Origin: Brachionus plicatilis
Lineage: Eukaryota > Rotifera > Eurotatoria > Ploima > Brachionidae
Assembly (NCBI GenBank): GCA_010279815.1
Contig: QEOQ01000544.1
Location: forward strand, 124,001-188,000
Direction of reading: 5' to 3'
Length of the DNA: 64,000 nt
Below the pieces are notes generated by a model. It saw only the letters and a list, made by a program, of their open reading frames with translations, searched no databases and was not told the DNA's origin. Of the stretch, positions 25,282 through 37,599 are shown one piece after another; the stretch's first letter is position 1; each line of letters opens with the position of its first letter. The translations under genes and the position numbers were made by a program.

Positions 25282-27061
25282 TCTCTAGAATATTAAAATT
25301 TAAAAAATATGATTTCATCAATTTTATAAATCTTCTATTTGCAAGAAGCTTTGTAATTACACTCAAATACAGAAAAAAAACTGAAATTAAATGATAGATT
25401 TACAATTTAGAAATAAAAATTAATTTCGGTTCCTAAATCTACCACACTTTAAATTTTCTACCAATATTTCTTATTTTTAAAATTTTAGCTTTAAAAATAA
25501 ATCTGATTTTCTTTATTTGAATTAAGAGTAGATGAAAAAAGAAAGAGTATTTTCCATTTGATTTTTGATACCAAGCAATTTACATGTGAACACCCAAGGG
25601 GTTCATATGTCCTTTTTAATAAAAAAGTGCGTTTTCGTTTTTCTTGATTGAAAATTTGATCGATTATTTTAAAACAATTTAAAGAAATAAATTTAAACCA
25701 AAGAAAGGTGTTTGAGATTTTATTTTGAAATATTAGATAATGATTTATTAATCAAATAAAAAGAAATGAGGTTTTCTAGAAACATTTTCAGGCTTTGATA
25801 TTAAAAAAATTGTTAAGCTAAAATAAGAGAAAAACAAAACTTTTAGCTTGAATAAAATTAAAATTTTAGCAAAAATTTAATGGCTAGTTTACTAAAATTA
25901 ATCTTTAATTTATACTTTTGCTTAAGTAGGTAGCAAATTAATAAATTTATAATTTAATATTAAGTTAAAAAATGTCTCTAGTATTAATGATGATCTTAAA
26001 GGGTTTGATCCCACGCTTGAGTTCAATAAAGTACTCGAGCCACTCTTTACTAAAATGAATCTGAAGATATGGCTTTTTAAACTATGAAAATATCACTCAT
26101 GAAAGCTTATTCAACCAAAAAAACCAATGCACAGGCTACTTTCAGTAAGTATTTACTTCAATCAGCCGACAAAATATCCTGATAAATTATAAAAAGCAAA
26201 ATAAAATGGTTTCTTTTGTAACTTCAAATGTCACAACAGCTAGAGTTTTCTTTATTATCTATTTAAATTAGTTTATTTTAATTTTTTAATCAATCTTCAT
26301 GATACAAAAATAAGTGATTTTTTTTTGATTAAGGTGAATAGAATCGGTTCTAGCTTAAAAATTTATTTTACCCAATCGGTACGACATTTACAATTTGTTT
26401 AAATTTTTTATCTATAGCGAATATAAGAAAATTTTTTAAAGAAAAATATAAAATGATCTCATGATTCTTCTCATTCTTTGTTTGTTAAATTATTAAAAGT
26501 TTTTATAAAGTAATACATGGTTGCACCAATTGAACGCTCGGTTGCTAAGAAAATCGAATTTCGCAGAGTCACTATTAATATGATTAATGACTCAGCAAAA
26601 ATACGTATCTAATTTCTCTGTTATTTTAAAAAATTAAAACTTTTTGGATTTTAATTTTAATAATAAATCAAAAGTTAAACTAAATTTAGAATTGTTTGAG
26701 ATATTTCATTTTTTTTTCAAGTAACCACTGCTAAGTTTAAATTCCTTTTTTAATGGTCCCATGGTAATGTAACAATCATGTAAAAATTAGAAAAAAACAG
26801 CAGTTAGGGCAGCAAATTAGTTAAAAATTAAAAATTTAATAACTGAAATAATAGAAAATTTGAAAATTTTTCAAATTAATATAGATAAATTGGTTTGTTG
26901 ATTTTTTTACTTTAAAATTTATAAGCTATTTGAAAGCCATCAAATATATTTGAATATTCAACTCCATTGTGTAATTGCTACATACTAATTTCTTTTTTTT
27001 TCTAGAACTATCAAATATTTTAACATGTCTTACCTCTAGTTATTCGAACATATCGTTTTTT
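25282..27061. other. AT-rich intergenic region upstream of DUF229 copy 1
   Basis: Lies between the DUF229 start and a MITE. Apart from the pseudo-exon at 25953-26144, it is homopolymer-rich and shows nothing recognisable. No promoter motif could be assigned. Confidence 0.5.
25953..26144 (+). pseudogene. Frameshifted coding remnant or exon of unknown family
   Basis: An open frame (25953-26087) reads INDDLKGFDPTLEFNKVLE and PLFTKMNLKIWLFK, then hits TGA. Shifting by one base near 26080 continues a sensible frame (NYENITHESLFNQKNQCTGY) up to a GTAAGT donor at 26145. Composition and the placement of the donor suggest a former exon disrupted by a single-base indel. The family is not recognised. 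Confidence 0.35.
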
Positions 27062-27409
27062 GGGGTTGTGAAGTTCATTTCAATTCGATCGTTTCAATTC
27101 AGAAAAATTGTAATTACTTTAAGGAATAATTTAATTCTGTAAAATGCTTAATGTTTAAACAACTTTTTTTAATCCGAAAATATATGTCTGCAAAAACTCT
27201 GCAATATACTTGCAGAGTTGATTAGAATACTTTTTAATGGCGTGCAAAATGCAGAAAATTGCAGAGTATTTTGCAGACCTATTTTACTGCATTAAGCAAA
27301 TTTGCTTATAATTAAGCATTTTATAGAACTAAATTATCTTTTTTAGTAAAAAAGTTATTCAAGTTTTTCTGAATTGAAAAGATCGAATTGAAACGAACTT
27401 CACAACCCC
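27062..27409. mobile_element. Fold-back MITE with 9-bp target duplication (Mutator-like), copy 1
   Basis: A 348-bp element bounded by inverted termini GGGGTTGTGAAGTTC(A/G)TTTC; the inverted match continues through the ATTCAGAAAAA region. It is flanked by perfect 9-bp direct repeats TCGTTTTTT at 27053-27061 and 27410-27418. The centre contains stem segments TCTGCAAAAACTCTGCA and TTGCAGAGTATTTTGCAGA. No coding capacity. A 9-bp duplication is characteristic of Mutator-like elements; that assignment is inference. It shares its internal stem motif with the MITE at 39885-40240. Confidence 0.85.
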
Positions 27410-27444
27410 TCGTTTTTTAATTTTCTTTTGACTAATTTATTATT

Positions 27445-27560
27445 TTTTAATTTTTATTTATTTTTTATTTTATTTTATCTTATTTAACTTTATTTTGTTT
27501 TATTTTTTTTATATTCTAAAGGAGCATTAGCTCAGTACAGATAAACAAATAAATAAATAA
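27445..27560 (+). repeat. Retroelement 3'-tail-like repeat, copy B
   Basis: Same arrangement as 7045-7177: TTTTATTT tract, then GCATTAGCTCAGTACAGATA, then an AAATAAATAAAT tail. It sits just right of the MITE at 27062-27409. Confidence 0.55.
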
Positions 27561-30557
27561 TCAAAGGTGACAGACTCAGCTTAATAACTAAATTTACATT
27601 TTTTCTTCAAATCCAGTAAAGTGATTCTTTAATCTCTAATACAAATCTTTCATCGCGTTTTAATTGATTTTTTTCGAATTTAATTTCTCATGAACTTAAT
27701 AAATTTTTTAATTTCTTGATGCCTCTTTTCTTAATTAAAAATAACTAAAATTTTAGATTAAACAAAATAAGAAAACGTTATTTTTACCTAATTATTTATT
27801 TAATTTTTTGAACTACTTTAATAACTATAAATAAAATTCTTTAACTTCCGATTACATAAATACTTTAAAATATAAAATTCCGTTAAAAAAATTAAAAATA
27901 AGAGGTAATAATTTTTTGAATTGGTCTCATTTTTTCAACAACATAATTGAATAAAATTGAACAAAAAATATTTCATATTTTTGAAAAATTAATTAAAATA
28001 TGCAAAATTGTAAAATAAGTGCAAAATGCTGTTTTGCATTTTTAAATCTTAATAGTCTAGGGTTTAACACGCTATGCGCACTAAAATTCATCAAAATTTT
28101 TAATTTTGTGAAGAACACCAGAAATTTTAAAAGTCACAGTTTTAAAGTCAAATACCGGACTCAAAAATCAATTCATTTTTAAGTAAAAATTATTATTTGA
28201 GATTTTATCGATCCATACAGTCATGATCATGGCCACATCTATTTTTGCCGTTCCAGGTGGTTTTTGTGCTGGTCAAATGAAAAAAAATAAAAGTACTGAT
28301 TTGGCTTTGAATTAAGACTTGTGACTTGTAACAACTCGGAACAGCAGTGATCACCTATTTGTGGAACATAAAGAATATAAAAACATTATTATTGTATTAA
28401 ATAAAAGAGACCATTAGGTCACTTATTTATCCTTAGTGACCATCAAATAACCAGTATCTTAAATTCAAAATTTTAACTTTTTAATATCTTTATATTATCT
28501 CAGAATTCATATTTTCATCCTAAAGTTGAACCCGCCAAGCATTTGAAACATTTTTGATTCTTATGGTTCTTTTTGCCATTTTTAAATTTAACTTTCCAAA
28601 ATTATTTCATTCTTTTCAAATAATTATTAAGGTAATATATTCTCAATTGGAATGAATCGTCTGCTACAGCCCATAATGGCTCTGCCTAATCATAGGATTA
28701 GGTCGCAGATATTTTACTACTACTACTTCTACTCAATTTGAAATTTTTTTTAAACAAATATTTATCAAACGGATATTAAAAAATTGAAATATTAATTTTG
28801 AACTTGTCTATTTGTCTGATAGTTAATTCAATTTGTTTTTATATATTAAATGACCACTGTAATCGTTTTTTGAACAAAAAAATTTCTATATGACTATAAA
28901 TTGGTCACTATTGAAAATTTTCAAAGCCACTGTTCTCATTTTTCATTAACTATTCGGCAAAAAATGAGAAAAATTTAACGGCTTTAAAATTTTAAGTCTG
29001 TCACGTGGCAGACTTATTATTTTAAAGAATTAGAAAAAAATTTAATATTTAAATGTAATTTCTAACAAGAAAATTTATATAGTTTAATTGTTTCCCTTTT
29101 GTTACCCGTGCATCAAATAATAAAAATTAAAACAAGCTTGAACACTTTTTCCCTTTCCTCTTCCTTCCTTTTATTTTCTCGTTAGTACACCATATAGTGA
29201 AAAAAAAATTTGAAATTTTATAAAAAATTTCAAATAATAAAAGGAATTTTTTGAGAGCTTTTAAAAACGACGAACCCTATTCGCCAAATTTGCCTGATTT
29301 TTTTACCTAGTAAAAGATAAACATGCCGGTTAATTAGATTAACTCTAGATTTTTTTGAAAACGGAATTAATAATAGCTATATCCACTGGTCAATTTTTTT
29401 ATTTTTTATTGCCAAATAAAAGAAATAATTTCAGTTTGTTATAACTTATTTATTTTTATTTTCTTTTCATAATAAATAAAATACGATAATAACTTCTTTT
29501 TAAAACTTGGAGAAAAGAGGCTTTTAATTTTTAACTGATATGATTTTTTTCTCTAATGGTCTAAAACATAAACATCAAGTAAAAAAACTTTTTTAAAACT
29601 CATGTTAAATTCTGCGAAAACTTCAAATTAATTAATTTTAAAATTATTCTTAATAGTGTACAATTTGATGACTTTGATCCGGCCTAGCAGACTTAACAAT
29701 AACGAAAAACAGGATATTTATTTCTTATCGAAAAAGTCCTGTAGTTTTTAAATTTTTACTAAAGACTTTATTCTCATAAATTTTGTACAAGCCTGGTAAT
29801 TCCATGAGATATCATGATTAAAAGTAGAAAAAATTATTGAATCTTTGATACTTTTTGGTTCTAAAAAAATAGAGTAAAAAGTAAATACTTGATTTTAAAT
29901 TTATTGATTTGTTGTATTAAAAGAATTGAAAACTTCATTTGAATGTAGGTTAAATTTTCAAGATTATTTTCTTTAAATTTTAATCGGCTATCAATAAATA
30001 AATTACAGATAAAAAATTTTATTTAAAAAAAAAACCGATTTTTATCAATTTTATTATTAATAATAAAGATATTTAAAGATTTTATCTTTTTTAAAATTGA
30101 TGATAATTTGAAACTTTATTTATCTTGCTTTCAAAATGATTTGTCTAGCAAAGTTAAAAGCTGCTAAAATATAGTTTTTGCGCTTTTAAAATTTTTTTAT
30201 TTGATTTTAAAAACTTTATCCTAAACCTAATTTTTAGACTTGAAATTTCAATAGTATTGATTCAATTTTTTAATGATTCGAGTTTAGTGCATTATTTGAA
30301 CATATCTCAATTCCGTATGTTCGACCTAAATTCGTAATCGGATTAAAAGGTTGTTTTTCTTTTTGTTAATCGCGGTTTTTAAATTAAATTTTTTTTGAAA
30401 ATTTTTTGAAATATTAAAAACTCTCTAATTTTATAAAAGAAACTTAAAAAAAATTTATAAATTCAAATAAAATACTATTTCAATTTGGAAGTAATTACAT
30501 AATATAAAAATATCAATCAAAAATATCAACTGATATCTTCGATTTTCCATCTCGGTG
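27561..30557. other. AT-rich intergenic region with one short repeat
   Basis: No gene. About 28205-28370 is less AT-rich and holds GGCCACATCTATTTTTGCC and GACTTGTGACTTGTAAC, possibly another decayed repeat. The remainder is homopolymer-rich. Confidence 0.45.
28650..28740 (+). repeat. Probable LINE 3' end with TAC-repeat tail
   Basis: A less AT-rich segment (GTCTGCTACAGCCCATAATG, GGATTAGGTCGCAG) ends in TTTTACTACTACTACTTCTAC. A short trinucleotide tail after a compact 3' UTR-like segment is typical of several non-LTR clades. No coding part remains upstream. Confidence 0.4.
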
Positions 30558-31306
30558 TTTAAACTATAATTGATCCCGTTGGTAAAATTCACAATCTCTA
30601 TACCATTAACTATCTTAAACATTTGAATCAAATCGCCACGTACTCTTCTTGTTTTCAAGTCGATTAATTTTAACTTTGATAGTCGTTCCGAGAAGTCTAA
30701 ATGACACAGTTCATGAACTAATTTAGACGCTCTTCTTTGTACTTTTTCCAGTGCACTCACATCTTTTTCAAAATAAGGACACCAAGTGCTAATCGCGTAT
30801 TCTAAGTGCGGTCTGACAAGTGAACAGTATAATTACCTAATCAACTCGAGCGTAGGAAATTTAAACGATTTTCTTATCATGCCTAATAAACGATTTGCTT
30901 TCGACGTTGCGTTTTTTACTTAAGTGTCCCATTTCAAATCATCTTGAGTGTAAATTCCTAAGTCCCTTTCACAAACCTACCTATTTAGTGCCTGAGAATA
31001 AATTGAGTAATTGAACTTTTTGTTGCTGTGGCCTATATGAAGAACTTTACACTTTTCAACATTAAGCTGAGTAGACCAATCTTCAGCATATGCTTCACAA
31101 CTATTTGAAATGATCTCTAACATATCGTTAATGTAGATCACAAAAAGAAGAAGACCTAAAACCGAGCCCTGTGGAACTCCACTTTCAACACCAACCCAGC
31201 TAGAACTCGCATCACCAAGAACGACTCTTTGAGACCTTCCAGTTAAAAATGAATGAATCCACTCAACAATTCTTTGTCTAAGGCCAAAAAAATTCAATAT
31301 TAACAT
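30558..31306 (-). mobile_element. CR1/Jockey-type LINE reverse transcriptase remnant
   Basis: Reading leftward, the first frame (31306-30977) holds IVEWIHSFLTGRSQRVVLG and the RT signature GVPQGSVLGLLLFVIYINDM. The catalytic YADD region is corrupted to EAYAED and fused directly to STQLNVEKCKVLHIGHSN, an internal deletion of roughly two dozen residues. Further frames with two stops follow (LGIYTQDDLKW, VKNATSKANRLLGMIRKSF, LVRPHLEYAISTWCPYFEKD), then 30760 onward holds LEKVQRRASKL and LDFSERLSKLKLIDLKTRR. This is the thumb and C-terminal part of a non-LTR RT. Dead, 5'-truncated copy. Confidence 0.9.
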
Positions 31307-31412
31307 AATTTTAAAATTTTGAAATTTGTAGAATGAAAAAAATTTTTGATTTCAACAAAAATAATTTTATGCGATCAATAAATTTTCATGTGATCAAAAA
31401 AAATTTTGGCGA

Positions 31413-31690
31413 TCAATTTTTGATCACAAAGAGTACACTTAATATTTTGGTGATCACTTGATCACATTCTGGACATGACCCGTCTAGTCTGTTTTTGAAC
31501 TGTTTGATCGAACTTGTCCATTTATTAACTATTCTGTTAGATAGGAAGTTTCGCCTTACTTTACATTCTGTTAGCTGCGAGCGAATTCGATGCTTAGCTC
31601 GCCTAACACCTCCACTTGGACCATCATTGTTCACTGAAGCACTTAACTCTGCATCATAATACCAATTGACTTGATTGAATTTGTTTTGAA
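31413..31690 (-). mobile_element. LINE ORF2 extreme C-terminus from a second copy
   Basis: The frame reads NQVNWYYDAELSAS, DGPSGGVRRAKHRIRSQL, RRNFLSNRIVNKW and FKNRLDG. This is the typical last segment of CR1/Jockey ORF2 proteins, after the RT thumb. It lies upstream of the RT remnant at 30558-31306, so it must be from a different insertion. Its 3' UTR carries repeated GATCA motifs (TGTGATCAAGTGATCACC), shared with 41340-41425. Confidence 0.75.
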
Positions 31691-32880
31691 TTTTATAAAA
31701 TTGTAGGGTTAAAAAGACATTTTGTTGGGTTTGGAAATGTTTAGAATTAGATATTTCGTCACAAGAATCATTTCTAGTATCTCCGAATTATAGAATATTT
31801 CCGGCAGAAGCATGTCACATCAATTTTGAAAATATAAGAGGAGTAAGGTCATAAAAACAGTCAAAAAAATAATTAAAAATTATAAGTAAATGAAAATATT
31901 AATTAATTAATTTTTTTGAAAATTAAATAATTGATTTCTTAATTTTCTTAACTGATAAAATTATTAATTAATTGACTTGACTTTGAGCGGTGCTTTTGAT
32001 TTAGATCTCATTAATTGTTTGTTTATAACAATTCAATTCATATAGTGACAAGGATAAACAAAAATTTTTAAAAGTTAAGTAGTAAATTGCTTTTTTTTTA
32101 TTTAATTAAATATTTGAAAAACTTGCATCAAACTTAATATTAAAAATAAGTTCACAATTTTAAATTAATTAAGTAATTATTTATGAAAAGTTTGTCATTT
32201 TTATATTCATTTAGAAAATTTTTGAAAAATCAGTAATTTTAGTCAATGAATTTGCATACGCCGTATTATAATATTGTAGCAAATAATTAACGAAAAATTC
32301 ATTGTATTTACTTTAATTTTAATTGACGATTTAATAATTTTTTAAATGACACTTAAATATTAACTCAGTGAAATATACTTGCTAATTAAATGGATATGAT
32401 TTTTGCCATTTTTATTTCTTTATTTTCTTTTTTTTTCTTGTTTAACTTAGGTCTTTCTCTTTTACTTCATTTCAATTTGTGAAGTTTTGATAGTGATGGA
32501 ATTGATGAATGTGTTGTTGTTATTGATCACGGTGATATAATGCATAACGATGTTAAAGATCTAAAATTAAATGATCATGAACAGAAAAAATTTTAAAAAA
32601 AAGTAATAAGGTTTATTTTCAATTAATAAAATTTTAATGGGTTGTATTTGGCGAGAATTATTTTCTTTTTTAAATTGTCACCAAATTATGTCTCTCAAAA
32701 CTAGAATTGTCAATAAATAAATGTCTTTGGCTAAATTAATTTTTTTCTTGATGATTTGATTTAAAAAAGACTAATGTTTTCAAATAAAAAGATTAAATTT
32801 TAAATCAAATAAAAAAACTTTAAAGCTTTTATTTTATATTATTAATTGCATTGTCAAATCAAGAAAATCGAAATATTTTA
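31691..32880. other. AT-rich region downstream of DUF229 copy 2
   Basis: No coding signal. On the minus strand an AATAAA polyadenylation signal (32828-32833) lies about 50 bp past the DUF229 copy 2 stop codon. Confidence 0.5.
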
Positions 32881-35879
32881 TTAACATGAATTAAATATTA
32901 CACAAAAAAGATTAAATTTCTTTTTGGTATAACAAAAACAAAATTTTCTTAGATCTAGCATGAGACCAGGATTAGAACCAAATTTAGCTACACACCAAGG
33001 TTGTTCACCATACGAATCAATTCGACTGATGTCATTTTTTGATTTTATGCTGAAACTGTCAGAAATAAATTCAAATCCTTCATTTTTACCTTGGTAAACA
33101 ATTGTTTCATAAATACCATCATTTGGTAAAGTATTTAAAGATACTCGGTATAAAATTTTGTCACTTAGATCCAACCGATCGCTTGAAATAATTGTTTTTA
33201 ATTCAAGTACCTGACAAAGGTCTCTTTTTGAAGAAGTTATAGAATTTATTGATTCGACTGCAAACTCTGCGACCTTCTTTATTTCCTTTGTATTAATATT
33301 TTGAGATTTCCAATCTCTTACACAAGTGCAAAAATGTTCGGCTATTCCAATATCTTCACATGATCTATAAATTGAAATTTTGTCAAACAAACTAATGGAT
33401 CTTTGACGACCATTTTTAATTTCTTTTTTTAAGCAAGTTAAATCACGCACTGTCGCATGAATGTCAAAAGGTGATGTCAATTTGGCAAGGTTGTTTTTAA
33501 AATTAACAACTTTTTGTTCATTATTGCTGACAAAGCTATCAGGAAGATAGACTGAAAAAAATGGCAGTCTTTCTTCCAGATAGCGCTGAGATGATCTCAA
33601 TTTATTGAATCTAGAACCATGATCTGAATACAGAAAAATAATTGTATCATCAAAAAGATGTTCTCTAAAACCATTGTTCAAAAACTCGAATATATCATCA
33701 TCTAGCCAGTGCAAATGATCATTTGAATCATGTGAATTTTCAACATAATGCATTATGGCTAGATTTGACTGACGATTCCGGTACAATTGTTTAAAACTTG
33801 TCAATAGATTCATCATTATTTTGTGTCTCTTGGTATCACCATTACAAAAATCATTTGCTTTTTTCAATCTTTGATTTCGCTGCATCATATAAAGCTGATA
33901 ATGTTTGGGATAATGTTTTGGTGCATGGTTTTTAAATCCTCTCATTCGATATGAAAAAGCACCAACTTGTGGCCAATCGTCCAGATAAATTGATGTAAAA
34001 TCTTCAAAAAAAGTCTAGATTTAGTTTTTTATTTATTTAACTTTAATGCTCAAAAATATTTTAAAATCATTTTAATAGAATTTTTTTAAACTAAATTGTT
34101 GTTGTATAATTTTCTAAAAATTTTTATTGAAGAAAAATTGATGACTCATGTCAAGTGACCGAAGATTTTTTTTTCGGATCACATATTTTTTGAACTCAGA
34201 TAAAAAAAAATTTCCAATTTTATTGGCCACCAAAATATTTACGGGTCTTAAAAATATTCTGTTGGGTCATCAAAATTTAAATAGTCCAAAATTTTGAAAA
34301 ACAAAAATTTTAAATTTCTTTTCTTTTACTGAAATATGGTTCTCAGTATGGACCTGAATCTGAAATAGGCTCTGATAGACAAGGTGGTAATATTGCGCTA
34401 TTAGTTGAAGATATGAAATAATAATAACAATGTTTTTTTTCTGTAATTAGAGCCATTCAAAATAATTCTGAAAAACGTTCTCTAATTTCACAAAATACTT
34501 GCTAATTATTTTTTCAATTAGACAATTATTTTTTTATTTTTTTTTAATTTTAGGTTTTAATTTAATTCACTCAAAAATTCACTTATAAGAATATTTATCT
34601 TATTTAAAATCTTTATCAAACATTAAAAATAATTAATTACTTAAATTAACATTAATTCTGTTATTTTTTTGATTTTAAAAATTTGATTTGATTTTTGATT
34701 TCCAAAATATTTTGTAGTGGGACAAAATTTTTTTAATCAAAAATTTGTTTAAAATAATAAAAAAATGAATTTTTGGTCCTATAACGTGTTACCAGAAACG
34801 AAATCTCCGATCACTAAACTGGCATGAGTCATCTGGCATCAAAACATGCCAGCCCAAAATTTTTGACAAATTTCATTTTTCAATTTACTTTTTTGATGGA
34901 ATTCTTTCCAAATAAAAGGATAGGCTTCGTCTACATACTTTCCATTGGGATCATTTTTTAATGCGCTTGGCAATTCTTCTTCAGTATACCCTGTAAATAA
35001 TGGAATCAATGCTTTTTTTTTTATTAAAAAAAATAATTAATTTTGATGTATTTTAATTAAAATAATAATAAATAATAAAGACAAACCTTGAGGTGTTCCA
35101 TCCCCAACAATGTTATAGCCGGTCAAAATGAAAAAATTCTCAGTATTTTTAATAAAATCAAAAGTTTTTGTCAGTCGTTTGACAAATGAAACTCTTGAGA
35201 CTGAATCATAGCTTAGAAGCATTACATTGTAAGGAAAACATCCGCTGGAATCTTTTCCAATATTAAATTTATCCTTTGGATTATTGTCCACCACTTGTAC
35301 ATATAAATTATCAAATTTAACTTGGTTACCATTTGATTTGTTTTTTCCATCACACTCAACTTCAAAAACATCATCTCTAACAATATCACCATCTTTGAGT
35401 TCATTAAAACTTCCCAAGTTTACCTCAAAATCGTCAATTCGCTCAACCCTTCGATATTTACATCTAATTGAATCTATTCTTGTTTGTGTCTCTTTATCAA
35501 GTGTCCATTTGTGATCCAAAGAGTCAACGTTTCCCCAATTACGTTCAACTGTACATTTTGGCATTGGTATTAAATCTTCCAATGGTAGACCATAATTGAG
35601 TTTGGGTAATTGGCAAACTTCAAAATTTGTTTTTCCCTCATTTAATTTCTTAAATGTTTGCTCTCCTACATTTTCTTTTTTTATTTTATAGTCTATTTTA
35701 CTTTTATTGGTATTCAAATTTATTTTAGATGTTGTTTTTAACAGTATGTAGTTTGCCACAAAAAATAAAAATGCCCATGTCACTTACATAAAATTTCTTC
35801 AAATAAATTCATTTTGAATTATTTTTTAAGTTAAATACTTACAAAGTATTCTTTTTTTCCTTCGTATTTTTCTAATCAT
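32881..35879 (-). CDS. DUF229 family type II membrane protein, copy 2
   Basis: Four exons: 35879-35843, 35782-35087, 35011-34889 and 34001-32881, all GT-AG, giving 658 aa. The start codon lies in a 37-bp exon joined over a 60-bp intron, so the N-terminus is MIRKIRRKKRILLTWAFLFF: basic residues, then a signal anchor. Conserved blocks match copy 1: PKCTVERNWGNVD, NVMLLSYDSVSRVSF, GYTEEELPSAL, DDWPQVGAFSYRMRGFK, HYVENSHD, LYSDHGSRF and LEERLPFF. The first half of exon 4 is nearly identical to copy 1. Residues around WKSQNINTKEIKKVAEFA and the last 20 residues differ. An AATAAA signal follows at 32833-32828. Intron 3 (34002-34888) is about 0.9 kb. Function is unknown beyond membership of the alkaline-phosphatase/sulfatase superfold. 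Confidence 0.92.
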
Positions 35880-37240
35880 TTTTAAGTTATCTGAAAAAAT
35901 AAAACATTTCCAGTTATTAATTTTTCAATCGTTTTAAAATTGTTGATAAATTAAATATTTCTATATCGTTTTATTTTTGACCTTAAATGTTTAGATTACT
36001 ACTTCTCTTTAAATAATCAGAAAAAAAAATTTTAATTTACCACCATTTTTTATTTGATATTTTAGAATTTGTTAAAAGAACGTTTAAATAATGATTTTTT
36101 CGGAATTTTTGTAAATTTTAGTAAACGATGAATTAAATAAACAAATTTACACAAAAGATTTTTTAAAAAAATTAGACATCAATTAAAATTAAAGGCTATT
36201 TTTCACTGCTTTAGAATATCTAGCGTAGCAATCATGGCTGGTATATTCCGTATAGTTAAATAATTATAAAAATTAGAATTTTATGGAATCTAATTAAAAA
36301 ATCTATATTATGTAATTTTGGAAAATTAAATTTTTGATCAAATTTGATCAAAACATTTTAAATGCGCTATTTAATTCCAGTCTTTTGGCAAAAATTTAAA
36401 AATAATACTTTGAAATGTTATAAAAATTTAAAAGTCTGTGATGAAATTTGAGTACACATTTAAAATGTTCTTATCAAATTTGAAAAATGAAATTTGATCA
36501 AAAATTTTACTAAGCTGTAATTTTCAGCAACTAGTATAAAATAGGAATCTCGTATGAATATTCCGGAGCTCGTATGACTTATATTTTTGAATAAGTTTTG
36601 GTCACGTAAATTTAATAGCAATCCCATTCTTTTCATTTAAACTCAATTTTTTATGCTCATATTTTAATTAGGATGTATACTTTTGTTGGCAAAATCTTTT
36701 ATAAAATAAACTTATTAAATTAAATTAAAACTACTTATTAATGAATGCTCTCATTTCTTTAGAAAGTTTCAATTCCATTGATGGAATCTGTGCTTTTCAG
36801 GTCCAAAATGATTTAAAAGGTTTTAAATTTTATTTAAATAATATTTTTCTTCTTAAATGAATTTAAAATCTAAAAAATTTAGAATTCAGCTGATATGAGT
36901 TTTTATGTTCTAATAAAAGACCTAAAAAAATCAAAATTAAATTCAAGCATATTTGTTTTTTTGTTTCAAATATTTTGTCTGACAATATTTGATTTTTCAC
37001 TTTTTAATCTACAAAACTTGATTTTTATAGCTGAAATTTAGTAGTTCCAAGCATTTTAAGCCTTAATATGGCATTGACTAAATATTTTAATATTCAAGTA
37101 GCGATAAGTCTTTCTTATCCATATTTACAAATCCCTATTTAAGCAATAATTTAATTCTATTAGATCTGCTATTAGCTTTGTATTCACAGAACATATTTGT
37201 TCCTGATCAACCAATTTTTAACCAAAATAATAATTTTCAG

Positions 37241-37353
37241 TTAAAATTGTGGCAAAAAATCAAATTTTTTACGATGTGTTCGCTATTCATGTGTTTGACG
37301 AAAAACAATTTCTGTTGAGTAATGGCTTTCTAATAATTACTATTTGTCTGTAG
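37241..37353 (+). CDS. Weak candidate terminal exon
   Basis: A good acceptor (TAATTTTCAG) opens onto a 37-codon frame ending at TAG. It contains KIVAKNQIFYDVFAIHVFDE and KQFLLSNGFL. Composition is less biased than its flanks. No family is recognised and no upstream exon was identified, so chance remains plausible. Confidence 0.22.
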
Positions 37354-37599
37354 AACTAAAGTTTCTCCAAATTTTTGACAGTCAATCTTTGCACAAAGAA
37401 TACCTTTGTGATTTTCGATTCCCAATATTTAAACCCATTTAAAATCAATGAGAATGACAAAAAAAAACAATTTTTAAACGCACCCTTATTTCTAAATCTT
37501 AAATTTTTACCTTGCACCAAAATTTAAAATTTGGATTTTATTTTAAATTAAAAAACTATTTTTAGTTATTTACCGAGGATTATTGAAGATTTTTTTTCT

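Noticed and set aside
31070..31110. Active reverse transcriptase site
   Set aside because: The expected YADD motif is corrupted (EAYAED) and the following residues are deleted, so the copy is dead.
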